Positions 8,575 to 17,410 are shown, counted from the stretch's first letter. The stretch is 64,000 nucleotides of DNA from Bdellovibrio sp. GT3 (GCF_037996765.1 NZ_JBBNAD010000001.1:62001-126000); one strand, 5' to 3'. Notes: generated from the sequence alone by a model not told the origin. A program made the numbers and translations.

Positions 8575-10071
8575 TTATTTTCGATAATTACGTTGTTGCG
8601 GATGGTTTTTTTTGCCAACCGGTTTTGTTGAAGACGGGAGTCGGTTTTTCTTTACGACTTTCTTTTGTCCCGTTCTGTAAGTCGGTGGCTTCTTAAAAGG
8701 ACTTGGTGGCGCTGGCAGCACAGGCTGTGGCGCAACTCTGCGCGGTTGAATTGGTGTTAACACGGGCACTTGCGCCACGATTTTTGGTGGTGCGGTTTCT
8801 GTGGTTTCTTGTCCAATCATCAGCACGGCTGTCCAAAGGAATGCGACAGCAACCGCCACACTCACAAAGTTATTAAAAGCGGGTCCCTCAGAAAGCTTCT
8901 TGGAAAATCCATCGAAGGAAATCTGGGGATTCTTTTTTGTTGCTCTCTCGATCGTCATTCCCGGCAGTTTGTGCTGGGGAGGAGTCGGCACGCGGGCATT
9001 TTTTAAGACCAGTTGCGGGTCGGTGATAGTTTTCTGAGTTAACAACGACAACACTTCTTCGGCAGTGGTGGTTGTATTGATCGTCATGGTTTTGTCGTCC
9101 TCGATGACGAACTGACGGATCTTTTCCAGAGTGTCTTTGTAGGTCACTGCGAAAACTTCTTTCAAGTAGTCCGCCAAAGCCAGAGCGGAAAAATCCGGAT
9201 GCTTCGTGGATAGAAGTGTTCCGATCTGACGGGCCACTTCTCCGGCATCCTCTGCGCGGGAGCGTGGATTATGATGAAGCATGGTTGGCAAAACATTTAA
9301 CAGCTCCGCACTGCGATCTTTGATAATGGCTGTGGGGAGATTTTCGACGTCATACAATCGGATGGTCTGCTTCACTTCACCAACCGTCGCACCTCCGAAA
9401 AAGCGCGCGTTGGCCAGCATTTCCCAAAATACAATTCCCAAAGAGAAAATGTCAGTGCGGTTATCCAGAGGTTCGCCGTTCACCTGCTCAGGGCTCATGT
9501 AAGCGACTTTGCCCTTCATTTGACCGACCTGCGTGTGTGATTCCTCGGCATTGCCTTTGGCAATTCCAAAGTCGATGATCTTCACCTCGCCCTCGAAGGA
9601 AATCAAAATATTGTGGGGGCTAATGTCCCGATGAATCAGGCGAAGCTGTGAGCCTGTTTGGGGATCCACCGACTGATAAGCGTAGGCCAGGGCCAATGCC
9701 ACCTGATGAACTATATAAAGGACAAACTGCGTGTTAAGTGGCTCTTCCTTATCGCGGTGATAGGAAAGCAAATCCCTTAGCGTCACTCCATGGATGTATT
9801 CCATCACCATGAAGGCACGATTCTCAGATTCACCGAAATCATAGATCTTTACGATATTCTGGTGATTCAGATTCGCACTGACGCGAATCTCTTTGAAAAA
9901 CATTTCTTTGAACATCTCGGCATTGGTTGAATCAGGCAGTGTGGTTTTAATTGCCACAAGTTTGCTGACACCGAATCGTGACTCTGATTTTCCCAAATGA
10001 ACTTCGGCCATACCGCCTTCGGCGATACGATGTATGATTTGATATGGGCCGATTCTTTTAGGTGTCTTCAT
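8575..10071 (-). CDS. Hanks-type serine/threonine protein kinase with C-terminal membrane anchor
   Basis: A eukaryotic-like Ser/Thr kinase of 498 residues. Residues about 7-275 form the kinase domain: Gly-rich loop (IAEGGMAEVHLG), ATP-binding Lys42 (VAIKTT), catalytic loop HRDISPHN, DFG (IIDFGIAK) and APE-equivalent MSPEQ, so it should be active. A linker follows, then one hydrophobic segment near residues 400-420 (FVSVAVAVAFLWTAVLMIG) and a basic, Pro-rich tail that should face the periplasm. No Shine-Dalgarno precedes the ATG at 10071; a TAGAAT box ends six bases before it, hinting at a leaderless message. Convergent with the DUF1993 gene and two genes from dgcB, whose FHA domain needs a phosphothreonine ligand. 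Confidence 0.9.
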   Translation of the reverse strand: MKTPKRIGPYQIIHRIAEGGMAEVHLGKSESRFGVSKLVAIKTTLPDSTNAEMFKEMFFKEIRVSANLNHQNIVKIYDFGESENRAFMVMEYIHGVTLRDLLSYHRDKEEPLNTQFVLYIVHQVALALAYAYQSVDPQTGSQLRLIHRDISPHNILISFEGEVKIIDFGIAKGNAEESHTQVGQMKGKVAYMSPEQVNGEPLDNRTDIFSLGIVFWEMLANARFFGGATVGEVKQTIRLYDVENLPTAIIKDRSAELLNVLPTMLHHNPRSRAEDAGEVARQIGTLLSTKHPDFSALALADYLKEVFAVTYKDTLEKIRQFVIEDDKTMTINTTTTAEEVLSLLTQKTITDPQLVLKNARVPTPPQHKLPGMTIERATKKNPQISFDGFSKKLSEGPAFNNFVSVAVAVAFLWTAVLMIGQETTETAPPKIVAQVPVLTPIQPRRVAPQPVLPAPPSPFKKPPTYRTGQKKVVKKNRLPSSTKPVGKKNHPQQRNYRK

Positions 10072-10238
10072 CTGTGAATTCTATTCGGTTTTTTAGTGAA
10101 TGCTCATGACTTCGACTGGATTAAAAAGTGTTCCATAATTGGAAACGTTGTTCCCGTGTTAAAATTGAGGGAGCGGTAAGTGGGTGTAAGCCCTCGGGAT
10201 CTCTGGATAATACTGTTCAGGTACACAATAATGTTTTC
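10072..10238. promoter_or_regulatory. Divergent intergenic region between kinase and HTH regulator genes
   Basis: The 167-bp gap must hold two outward promoters. On the minus strand TAGAAT lies six bases before the kinase ATG. On the plus strand AATAAT lies six bases before the ATG at 10239. The -35 matches are weak on both sides and neither gene has a clear Shine-Dalgarno sequence. A short GAGGG/CCCTC pairing around 10167-10195 could form a loose hairpin. Confidence 0.4.
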
Positions 10239-11042
10239 ATGCAAAACCAGACTATTACAGAATTCATGATGAACAAATTTGAAGAACTACGTAGAACCAA
10301 TAGACGCATTTCTTTGCGTATGGTTGCGTATAAAATCGGCATCACTCCGGGCCGATTGAGTGAATTGATTCGCGGTAAGCGACCTTTGTCAGAGTTCTAC
10401 TTTGAAAAGATCTCGACAGGATTGGGCTTGAATCAGGATGAACGCCAACAGTTGAGATCCTATATTTCTGTAACCTCCCGTCGCTTCAGTTCTGACCGTG
10501 TAGTTGGTGTGAAGAGCAATGCCATCATGGGCGGCTGGGAAGAATACGCTATTTTGAATCTGCTAAGAATTTCCAATGGCAACGATGATGTAAACTGGAT
10601 TTCTGAGCGTCTGGCATTGCCGCTAGAGGCAGTGGAGCAAGCCCTGGCTAACTTGGAAAAGATGGAATTGGTCCGTCAGGAAGAGCGTGGTTTGGAAATT
10701 GTTCATCGTCGCTTGATCACATCTTATGAGTGCGCTGGCGAAGAGGGTCGTACACACTATAAAAAATACCTTGAAAAGGCCAGTCAGGCGATGGACCTGG
10801 AGATGAACTCCAGTTACACAGGGGTAACTCTGACTATCAATCCTCAGCAAATCCCAGTGGCAGAGCGTATGATTGAGCGCTTTCGCGGCAGAATCCTGCG
10901 TCTATTGCAGCAGGGAACCCAGAGCGAAGTTTACTCCCTGAACATTCAAATGTTCCCATTGTCCGTATCCAAAGACGTTGCGAAATCGTCATCTGGAGCG
11001 AATCTGCATCAGGTGCCGCGCGTCGAACTTGATAAAGTTTAA
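10239..11042 (+). CDS. TIGR02147/DUF4423-family HTH regulator, copy 1
   Basis: A 267-residue protein of a family common in Bdellovibrio and Fibrobacteres. Residues about 12-50 look like a lambda-repressor-type helix-turn-helix (VAYKIGITPGRLSELIRGKRPLS), followed by a DUF4423-like region with a winged-helix feel (WEEYAILNLLRI, WISERLALPLEAVEQALANLEKMELV) and a C-terminal part with VTLTINPQQIPVAERMIERFRGRILRLL. The start at 10239 is chosen by alignment with the paralogue immediately downstream; an ATG at 10266 is possible. Its target is unknown, but its position ahead of the fibre genes makes them candidates. No signal peptide or membrane helix. Confidence 0.8.
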   Translation: MQNQTITEFMMNKFEELRRTNRRISLRMVAYKIGITPGRLSELIRGKRPLSEFYFEKISTGLGLNQDERQQLRSYISVTSRRFSSDRVVGVKSNAIMGGWEEYAILNLLRISNGNDDVNWISERLALPLEAVEQALANLEKMELVRQEERGLEIVHRRLITSYECAGEEGRTHYKKYLEKASQAMDLEMNSSYTGVTLTINPQQIPVAERMIERFRGRILRLLQQGTQSEVYSLNIQMFPLSVSKDVAKSSSGANLHQVPRVELDKV

Positions 11043-11055
11043 TTCGATAAGCTAT

Positions 11056-11076
11056 GGTGTCCCCTCAAGGGACACC
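11056..11076 (+). promoter_or_regulatory. Perfect inverted repeat just before the second HTH regulator gene
   Basis: GGTGTCCC (11056-11063) and GGGACACC (11069-11076) surround a CTCAA loop and end one base before the ATG at 11078. A possible promoter overlaps it (TTGATA 11029-11034, 18-bp spacer, TATGGT 11053-11058), and the purine-rich ribosome-binding sequence (AAGGGA) lies in the right arm. It could be an operator for autoregulation or a translation-blocking hairpin. Confidence 0.6.
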
Positions 11077-11077
11077 T

Positions 11078-11863
11078 ATGACTTTAAACAAGTTTTTGAG
11101 CGCCAAACTAGAAGAGATGCAAAAGAAGAACGCCCGTTTTTCAATGCGTGCTCTCGCGCAAAAAGCAGGTATCTCTCCCGGTCGTTTGAACGAGATCTTT
11201 CACGAACGCCGTCCTTTAAGTGATCACTACTCCAATAAAATTTCTTATGGTTTAAATCTGACTCAGGAAGAACAGGCTGTTTTATCCGGGTTTGTCAGCG
11301 TTCGTGCCAAACGGATGACGTCACAAAAGGTTTTGGAAGAGCAGGAAATGCGCTTGGTTACCAGCTGGGAACCCTATGCGATTTTGAACCTGATGAAGAC
11401 CGATGACTTCGACAGCTCCACACCTTGGATGGCAAAGCGCCTGGCATTGTCGGAAGAAAAGATCGATGAATGTCTTCAGCTTCTGGAATCTTTGAAAATC
11501 ATCAAAAAGAAAAATGACCGATGGCTGCGTGTGCCTGAACAGTTCACTACAACCACAGATATTCCAAGATCCGTAATCGTGGAAGGGCATGCTGCAAATT
11601 TGCGAAAAACAACGGAAGTGCTGTATTCAGTGCCGCCGACAAAGCGCAATTTTACAACCATCACGATGCCCATTAACGTGGAGAAGTTTGAGGAAGCGAA
11701 GCAAGTGATCACACAGTTCCGCCGCAAGCTTTGCCTGTTGTTGGAAGATGGTCCGAAAACTCAGGTGTACAATCTATCCATTCAATTATATCCCCTGACT
11801 GACGTCAGCGAGTCTCAATCTGAAACTCTCTGGCATCAGTCAGGGGATATAACTGAGTCGTGA
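11078..11863 (+). CDS. TIGR02147/DUF4423-family HTH regulator, copy 2
   Basis: A 261-residue paralogue of the preceding gene, colinear over its whole length: HTH (LAQKAGISPGRLNEIFHERRPLSDHY), WEPYAILNLMKTDDFD, MAKRLALSEEKIDECLQLLESLKII, and a C-terminal region with ITMPINVEKFEEAKQVITQFRRKLCLLLEDG. The ATG at 11078 is preferred because the in-frame ATG at 11054 lies before and inside the inverted repeat at 11056-11076, and the paralogue lacks the extra residues. The pair arose by tandem duplication. The 3' end of the gene holds one arm, loop and second arm of a 17-bp inverted repeat. DNA binding is inferred from the HTH; the target is not known. Confidence 0.82.
   Translation: MTLNKFLSAKLEEMQKKNARFSMRALAQKAGISPGRLNEIFHERRPLSDHYSNKISYGLNLTQEEQAVLSGFVSVRAKRMTSQKVLEEQEMRLVTSWEPYAILNLMKTDDFDSSTPWMAKRLALSEEKIDECLQLLESLKIIKKKNDRWLRVPEQFTTTTDIPRSVIVEGHAANLRKTTEVLYSVPPTKRNFTTITMPINVEKFEEAKQVITQFRRKLCLLLEDGPKTQVYNLSIQLYPLTDVSESQSETLWHQSGDITES
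11786..11852. repeat. 17-bp perfect inverted repeat in the 3' end of the HTH regulator gene
   Basis: TTATATCCCCTGACTGA (11786-11802) is repeated as its exact complement at 11836-11852 with 33 bases between. The middle can pair further (GAGT...ACTC). The structure ends 9 bases before the stop codon and TTTTTT follows at 11865-11870, so it may act as a coding-region terminator or 3' protective hairpin. Confidence 0.8.
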
Positions 11864-11987
11864 TTTTTTCCTGTTAAGGAAATGCGCAATTTTCAGAATA
11901 TAAACAGTTCAATTCAAACCTGATTTAAAAAACCGGAATTTTCGCTATGTCCTGATTTTGCATGTGGAGTTCATGGCAGGAGGGGCG

Positions 11988-12356
11988 ATGCGGATTTCTT
12001 TCAGTAAACTGGTGGTGTTTCTTGGAACACCGATAGTGATGATGGGATATCAAAACTGCGCCAAGCTGGGCACAGAGGATTTGCTGGGTGGAACATCTGC
12101 ATTTGTTGCTGACAGTTCCATCGACTTGACTTCGGTATCACCGGCAACTGAAAGCTCCGATCCATCAGCCCAAAAACTTTTGGCTGAAACCAAGCAAACA
12201 TGCTCACAAGTTTCATCTCTGGATCAGAACATGATCGAATCCTGCCTTAATTTATTCTGTCAGAACCCCCACCAGAGCAATGTCCAGGGAGGGAGTGGTC
12301 GACGTCTTTGTCACGCCCTTCAGCTAGCTTCCGCAGGTTTAGCCGATCTTCGATAA
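11988..12356 (+). CDS. Small secreted Cys-containing protein, possible lipoprotein
   Basis: A 122-residue protein I cannot assign to a family. The N-terminus is a typical export signal (MRISFSKLVVFLGTPIVMMGYQNCAKLG). The Cys after the hydrophobic stretch suggests lipidation, though Asn at -1 is not a standard lipobox; a YQNC ending of the signal region is a pattern I associate with Bdellovibrio exported proteins. The mature part is Ser/Thr-rich, then has three more Cys (TCSQVSSL, ESCLNLFC, RLCHALQL) that could form disulfides. Start ATG at 11988 is supported by AGGAGGGG directly upstream. It precedes the fibre genes on the same strand but is separated by about 230 bp. Confidence 0.7.
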   Translation: MRISFSKLVVFLGTPIVMMGYQNCAKLGTEDLLGGTSAFVADSSIDLTSVSPATESSDPSAQKLLAETKQTCSQVSSLDQNMIESCLNLFCQNPHQSNVQGGSGRRLCHALQLASAGLADLR

Positions 12357-12592
12357 TCAAACAGTGTTCACATTTGTATTCGCGTAATCATGGTTCATTA
12401 ACACTCTGTTAGGGAACGCCGTTCATAGTATCATTTCACTACTTCTTAACGACTCATTCTAAGCACTCCACACTGTTTCCCAATGATATTCGCATTATTA
12501 TTCTGGGAATTCTTCAGCAATTTCAACATTCCTCCGAAAAATAATGGAGTCAAAGTCGCTTTCTGGAATGTTTAGGAGGACGTGTGGATAGG

Positions 12593-15500
12593 ATGAAAAA
12601 TACAAGATTCTGTAAAATTCGAATCATGTTTATGTTCACTTCTATGCTCGTGTTCGGCGTAGCAAATGCAACTCCTTCCACATTTTCCTATCAAGGCCGT
12701 ATCACAGCCGCGTCGGGTGGAAGTCCAGGTTTTACCATGGCATCATTCAGCTTTTCCATCATGGTGGATAAAGCTGGTGGTAATAATCCAAACTGTACAA
12801 TCTATCGTGAACAAAAAGATCTGGTGCCCGTTTCTACTGATGGTTTATTTGATGTCGCTATTGGCGAAGGCACGTCCAACTATCCGAATGGATCTGCAAA
12901 AGTAACTGATTACATGAACAATGCCGCAACGGTGAGCTGTCTTGAAGGCGGAAGTCATCTGGTTTCCTCCAGCGATAAGCGCTTCCTGGATGTTCACTTT
13001 GCAGCAGATGGCACGGGATCGTGGAATCATATCACTCCGGCAGCTGAAATTCGTTCGGTGCCATACGCTACGAATTCTTTGACAGCTGAACGCCTGGGCG
13101 GGTTGGTTGCCACTGATTACGTCAGAAGAACAGAATTGGACACCTGTGGTGTTGGCGAGTTCCTGGCATACAATGGATCAGTATTCAGTTGCGACACTCC
13201 GGCAGGTAGCGGGGCCACTGATTCTTCTTATACTCTTAAGGGGCTGGTGCAGTTTCTGACGGATGCGGCGACTTCAGGTATCGTGGTTTCCGGTGGAGTA
13301 GCGCGTGTTAACTTCGGTACGGGTGCAAATCAAATCGTTAAACTTGATGGCACTGGCAAACTTCCTGCGGTGGATGGTTCAGCTTTGACGAATATCGTTG
13401 CGGCAAGTGCGACGACAGCAACAACGGCCACAACGGCTACGACTGCCGGTTCTGCGACAAATTTCACGGGCTCATTGGCGGGTGATGTTTCAGGAACTCA
13501 ATCTGCAACTGTTGTGGATAAAGTAAAAGGCTATCCGGTTGTAACGACGGGCGTGGCCGATGGTAAAGTTCTTAAGTATTCCAGTGGTAATCTGGTTTTT
13601 GCTGATGATGATTCCGGTTCAACGGTAGTGGATTCGTCGTATGCAGCAAAAGGTATCGTGCGCTTTAATACGGATGCTGCAACTTCAGGAGTTTCAGTTG
13701 TTGCGGGTGTGGCTACCGTTAATACCGGCACAGGTGCCAATCAAATCGTAAAACTAAACGGAACTGGCCAATTGCCAGCAGTGGATGGTTCTCTTTTAAC
13801 GAATCTTCCAACGCCAACATCTGTTGCGAATTTCTCGGGTTCTTTGGTTGGTGATGTAACGGGTACTCAAGGTGCGACAGTTGTTGAAGGTATCAGAGGT
13901 AAAACTGTTGATATGGCAGGTGTCGCAACAGGCAAAGTGTTGAAGTACGACACGGCTGCTGGCGGCAAATGGGTTTTGGGTGACGATAATACTGGTGGTA
14001 CACCGGCTGATGCGACGACTTCGTCCAAAGGTATCATGCAGGTGGGTTCGGGCCTTTCTGTGGCAGCGGGTGTGGTAAGTGTGGATGCCTCTGGCCTTGC
14101 GGTGGATCCAGCGAACTTCTCCAGTGCAGTTCCAGTCAGCAAAGGCGGTACTGGTGCAACTACGCTGACGACAGGTCAACTCCTGATCGGCAATGGAACC
14201 GGAGCCATTTCCTCCCTGGCATGTACAACGGGCCAAACTATTTCATTTAATGCTTCTGGAGTTGCAAGCTGTGTCGCTGCAACTACAACAGCTACTGATT
14301 TAACTACAATTACTGGTACGGGAATCGTGCAAAGAACGGGTGCTGGTACTTACGCTGCACTTGGCACTGCAGCTCCATTAAACGTAACTGGTACTGACCT
14401 GGGTCTTTCTTATGGCGCTGGTTTGACATTAAGTACTGGTACTTTGGTTGTTGATTCAGGCACGACGGCCGGCAAAGTTGTGGTTCTGGATGGATCTGCA
14501 AGATTGCCAGCAGTGGATGGTTCACTATTGACGAATCTTCCGGTTCCAACTTCAGTGACAAACTTCTCTGGCTCTTTGGTTGGCGATGTCACTGGTACTC
14601 AAGGTGCAACAGTTGTTGAAGGTATCAGAGGTAAAACTGTTGATATGACGGGTGTCGCAACTGGTAAGGTGTTGAAATACGACACGGCTGCTGGTGGCAA
14701 ATGGGTTTTGGGTGACGATAACACTGGTGGTGCACCAGGTGTTGCATCTTATTCAGCGACAGGCCTTGTGCAGTTTGATACCAATGCCGCCACTTCAGGC
14801 GTGATTGTGAATGGTTCCGGTGTTGCGAAAATTAACTTCGGTACAGGTGCTGATCAAATCGTAAAATTGGATGGCACCAGCAAATTGCCAGCAGTGGATG
14901 GTTCGCAATTGACGAACCTTCCGTTTCCGACTTCAGTGGCAAATTTCTCGGGGAATCTTGTTGGCGATGTCAGCGGAACTCAAGCTGCGACGGTAGTGGA
15001 TAAAATCAAAGGTGTGCCAGTAGTTACTACGGGTATTGCTGATGGTAAAATTTTGAAATATCAATCAGGCAACTGGGTTATGGCAGATGATGCTACAGGT
15101 GGTTCGCCAGTTGATGCTTCTTATTCTGCAAAAGGTATCGTGCAATTTGCCACTGATGCGAATACTTCAGGTATCTCCGTTACTGGTGGCGTTGCAACCG
15201 TAAATACAGGTACTTCTGCAAATCAAATTGTGAAAATTGGTTCTGATGGCAAGCTGCCAGCTCTTGATGGTTCGAATTTAACTGGTATCGTCGCTTCATC
15301 GTTGGCAAGTACATTAGCAATTTCTGGTGGTGGTACTGGCGCAACAACTAAAACTGCGGCATTCGATGCACTATCTCCGTTGACGACGGGTGGTGATATC
15401 GTAACTCACGATGGCACTAATAATGTGCGTATGGCTCGTGGTACAAATGGTCAGGTTCTTTCTTCCACGGCGACAGGCTTGCAATGGATCAATGCTCCAG

Positions 15501-17395
15501 CAACCGGTGTTACAAGTGTTTCTGGTACATCTCCAGTTCAGGTCGCAACCGGTACAACGACGCCGGTAATTTCCGTGGACGTGGCAACTACGACAACGAC
15601 AGGTATTGTGCAAATCGGTTCGGGTCTTTCAGTTACTGCAGGTGGTGTGGTGAGCGTTAATGCTTCCGGCCTGGCAGTGGATCCTGCAAACTTATCAAGT
15701 GCAGTTCCAATCAATAAAGGTGGTACCGGTCAGACGACAGCTGCAGATGGTTTCGCAGCCCTTTCTCCATTGGCGGCTAAAGGTGACCTTATCACTCGCA
15801 GTGCGACAGCTCCAATGGTGTTGAGTGTCGGCACCAATGGACAAGTTCTTGTGGCTGATAGTGCGGAAACAAGTGGTATGCGTTGGGGTTCCAACGTGGC
15901 AACTGAGCTGACTGGTTTGGTTTCCACTGGCATCGTGCAAAGAACAGGTGCGGGCACTTATACGACTTTGGGTGTTTCGTCTCCTTTGGCAGTTTCAGGT
16001 TCAAATATCGTGTTGAACACAGTTCCAATCGCAAGCGGTGGTACAGGTGCTACAACTAAAGCAGCTGCCTACGACGCTTTGTCGCCACTAACAACTGGTG
16101 GTGACCTGGTCACTCACGATGGCACCAACAATGTTCGCATCGCTCGTGGTACAAATGGTCAAATCCTTTCATCCACGGCGACGGGTCTTCAGTGGATCAA
16201 TGCTCCAACAGGCAGTATCACTGATGTGACGGGTACTGCTCCGATTTCAGTGACCGGTACAACGACAAAAGCCATTACAATCAGTGCTGCAACGACGGGT
16301 GCACTGGGTGCGGTACAAGTTGGTTCCGGACTTTCAGTAACTGCAGGTGGTGTAGTGAGTGTTGATGCTGCCAATCTGGCGGTGGATCCGGCAAATCTGA
16401 CAGCAGTGGTTCCTATCACTAAAGGTGGTACCGGTGCTGCGACAGCATTGGGTGGATTCAATGCACTTTCGCCAATGACGACAAAAGGTGACCTGGTCAC
16501 TAAAGATGCTTCGAATGTCACTGTGCGCTTGCCAGCGGGTTCAGCAAATGACGTTTTGACAGTGCACACTGACGGTACTCTAAAATGGGCTGCTCCAGCG
16601 GCCGGCGGTGTAACTAGCGTGTCTGGCACTTCCCCAGTGGTTGTAACAGGTACGACGACTCCAGTGATTTCAGTTAATGATGCAACTGCCGCTGCCAAAG
16701 GTATTATGCAGGTGGGTTCCGGTTTATCAGTCACTTCCGGTACGGTCAGTGTTAACTGGTCGGCGAATACAGGTCTGACTGCGAACCGCATGGTTGCAAC
16801 CAATGGTTCTGGTGGTCTTTCTGCTTATAGTTGTGCCACGGGTCAGTATGTTACTTTCAATGGTTCCGGAGATGTTGTTTGTAACAGTTTGCCGCTTCTA
16901 AATGGTGGTAACTCATATGCTGCTGCTGCAACTGTAGGTACTAACGACGCTTATGGTGTGAATATCGAAACGAACAATGCCACTCGTGTTGCGGTAACCA
17001 GCACGGGTAACGTAACTGTGAACGCGCCGACTTCCGGTGATGCTTTGGCAGTTGAGGGTTCGATTCGCGGTAAAAGCTATGCGAATGGCGCGGCTTCTGC
17101 GGTCGATTGGTCTAGAGGTAACACACAATCTATCACCAACAACTGTGCTTCGCAAATCACGTTCTCGAACATGATCGATGGCGGTGTTTATACTTTGGCG
17201 GTTACAGGTACTTTCGGAACTAATATTTGCCGCTTCGGTCAAACGTCACCGGATACTTTGTCTGGTACTGCCGGCTCGGGTGCCTTCTACTTCTTGCCTG
17301 CAGCAGCTGCGCCATCAGGTGCAAATGCAGTTTATTCCTTCATGCGAATTGGCGGCGTGGTTTACGTGAATTGGAGCAGTGGATACGCGCAGTAG
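12593..17395 (+). CDS. Giant repetitive fibre protein, phage-tail-fibre-like (candidate Mosaic Adhesive Trimer)
   Basis: A 1600-residue exported protein. It has a signal peptide (ending VFGVANA), an N-terminal domain (FSYQGRIT, FSFSIMVD, DGLFDVAIGEG, PAAEIRSVPYATNS) and a long Thr/Gly/Val-rich shaft of repeated units: NFSGSLVGDVTGTQGATVV, ANQIVKLDGTGKLPAVDGS, PxxKGGTGATT, LxxGSGLSVTAG. The KGGTGATT motif is typical of phage tail fibres. The C-terminal 90 residues are non-repetitive (NNCASQITFSNMIDGG to VNWSSGYAQ) and could be a receptor-binding tip; no chaperone-of-endosialidase tail is seen. I recall that Bdellovibrio makes trimeric prey-recognising fibres (MAT proteins) of this style; assignment here is by pattern. 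AGGAGG precedes a GTG at 12584 and the ATG at 12593; either may be used. Confidence 0.75.
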   Translation: MKNTRFCKIRIMFMFTSMLVFGVANATPSTFSYQGRITAASGGSPGFTMASFSFSIMVDKAGGNNPNCTIYREQKDLVPVSTDGLFDVAIGEGTSNYPNGSAKVTDYMNNAATVSCLEGGSHLVSSSDKRFLDVHFAADGTGSWNHITPAAEIRSVPYATNSLTAERLGGLVATDYVRRTELDTCGVGEFLAYNGSVFSCDTPAGSGATDSSYTLKGLVQFLTDAATSGIVVSGGVARVNFGTGANQIVKLDGTGKLPAVDGSALTNIVAASATTATTATTATTAGSATNFTGSLAGDVSGTQSATVVDKVKGYPVVTTGVADGKVLKYSSGNLVFADDDSGSTVVDSSYAAKGIVRFNTDAATSGVSVVAGVATVNTGTGANQIVKLNGTGQLPAVDGSLLTNLPTPTSVANFSGSLVGDVTGTQGATVVEGIRGKTVDMAGVATGKVLKYDTAAGGKWVLGDDNTGGTPADATTSSKGIMQVGSGLSVAAGVVSVDASGLAVDPANFSSAVPVSKGGTGATTLTTGQLLIGNGTGAISSLACTTGQTISFNASGVASCVAATTTATDLTTITGTGIVQRTGAGTYAALGTAAPLNVTGTDLGLSYGAGLTLSTGTLVVDSGTTAGKVVVLDGSARLPAVDGSLLTNLPVPTSVTNFSGSLVGDVTGTQGATVVEGIRGKTVDMTGVATGKVLKYDTAAGGKWVLGDDNTGGAPGVASYSATGLVQFDTNAATSGVIVNGSGVAKINFGTGADQIVKLDGTSKLPAVDGSQLTNLPFPTSVANFSGNLVGDVSGTQAATVVDKIKGVPVVTTGIADGKILKYQSGNWVMADDATGGSPVDASYSAKGIVQFATDANTSGISVTGGVATVNTGTSANQIVKIGSDGKLPALDGSNLTGIVASSLASTLAISGGGTGATTKTAAFDALSPLTTGGDIVTHDGTNNVRMARGTNGQVLSSTATGLQWINAPATGVTSVSGTSPVQVATGTTTPVISVDVATTTTTGIVQIGSGLSVTAGGVVSVNASGLAVDPANLSSAVPINKGGTGQTTAADGFAALSPLAAKGDLITRSATAPMVLSVGTNGQVLVADSAETSGMRWGSNVATELTGLVSTGIVQRTGAGTYTTLGVSSPLAVSGSNIVLNTVPIASGGTGATTKAAAYDALSPLTTGGDLVTHDGTNNVRIARGTNGQILSSTATGLQWINAPTGSITDVTGTAPISVTGTTTKAITISAATTGALGAVQVGSGLSVTAGGVVSVDAANLAVDPANLTAVVPITKGGTGAATALGGFNALSPMTTKGDLVTKDASNVTVRLPAGSANDVLTVHTDGTLKWAAPAAGGVTSVSGTSPVVVTGTTTPVISVNDATAAAKGIMQVGSGLSVTSGTVSVNWSANTGLTANRMVATNGSGGLSAYSCATGQYVTFNGSGDVVCNSLPLLNGGNSYAAAATVGTNDAYGVNIETNNATRVAVTSTGNVTVNAPTSGDALAVEGSIRGKSYANGAASAVDWSRGNTQSITNNCASQITFSNMIDGGVYTLAVTGTFGTNICRFGQTSPDTLSGTAGSGAFYFLPAAAAPSGANAVYSFMRIGGVVYVNWSSGYAQ
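13772..14004 (+). repeat. Long in-frame repeat in the fibre gene, copy A
   Basis: About 230 bp, nearly identical at DNA level to 14504-14736 (offset 732 bp). It encodes the segment from LPAVDGSLLTNLP through GIRGKTVDM to KWVLGDDNTGG. The close similarity at silent sites suggests recent duplication or ongoing recombination within the shaft. Confidence 0.85.
14504..14736 (+). repeat. Long in-frame repeat in the fibre gene, copy B
   Basis: Second copy of the 13772-14004 unit. Differences are mostly third-position changes. Confidence 0.85.
15327..15505 (+). repeat. Second repeat family in the fibre gene, copy A
   Basis: About 180 bp that recurs at 16035-16213 (offset 708 bp), encoding GGTGATTK, DALSPLTTGGD, THDGTNNVR and LSSTATGLQWINAP. 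A third, more divergent unit with PLAAKGDLITR lies near 15720-15840. Confidence 0.8.
16035..16213 (+). repeat. Second repeat family in the fibre gene, copy B
   Basis: Second copy of the 15327-15505 unit, again in frame. Confidence 0.8.
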
Positions 17396-17410
17396 TATCG
17401 AAGGATAAAG

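Noticed and set aside
10160-10240. Cyclic-di-GMP (GEMM) riboswitch before the HTH regulator gene
   Set aside because: The purine-rich stretch lacks the conserved GEMM core and the two-stem layout.
16189-16803. Antisense open frame of 204 codons in the fibre gene
   Set aside because: Low-complexity Val/Thr/Ala/Pro composition mirrors the repeat on the coding strand; no start signal.
13200-17000. CRISPR-like regular repeats
   Set aside because: The repeats are in frame, of unequal length and encode fibre motifs; there are no constant-length spacers or cas genes.
12593-17395. Prophage remnant
   Set aside because: The tail-fibre-like motifs are in a protein with a Sec signal peptide; no capsid, terminase, integrase or lysis genes are nearby.
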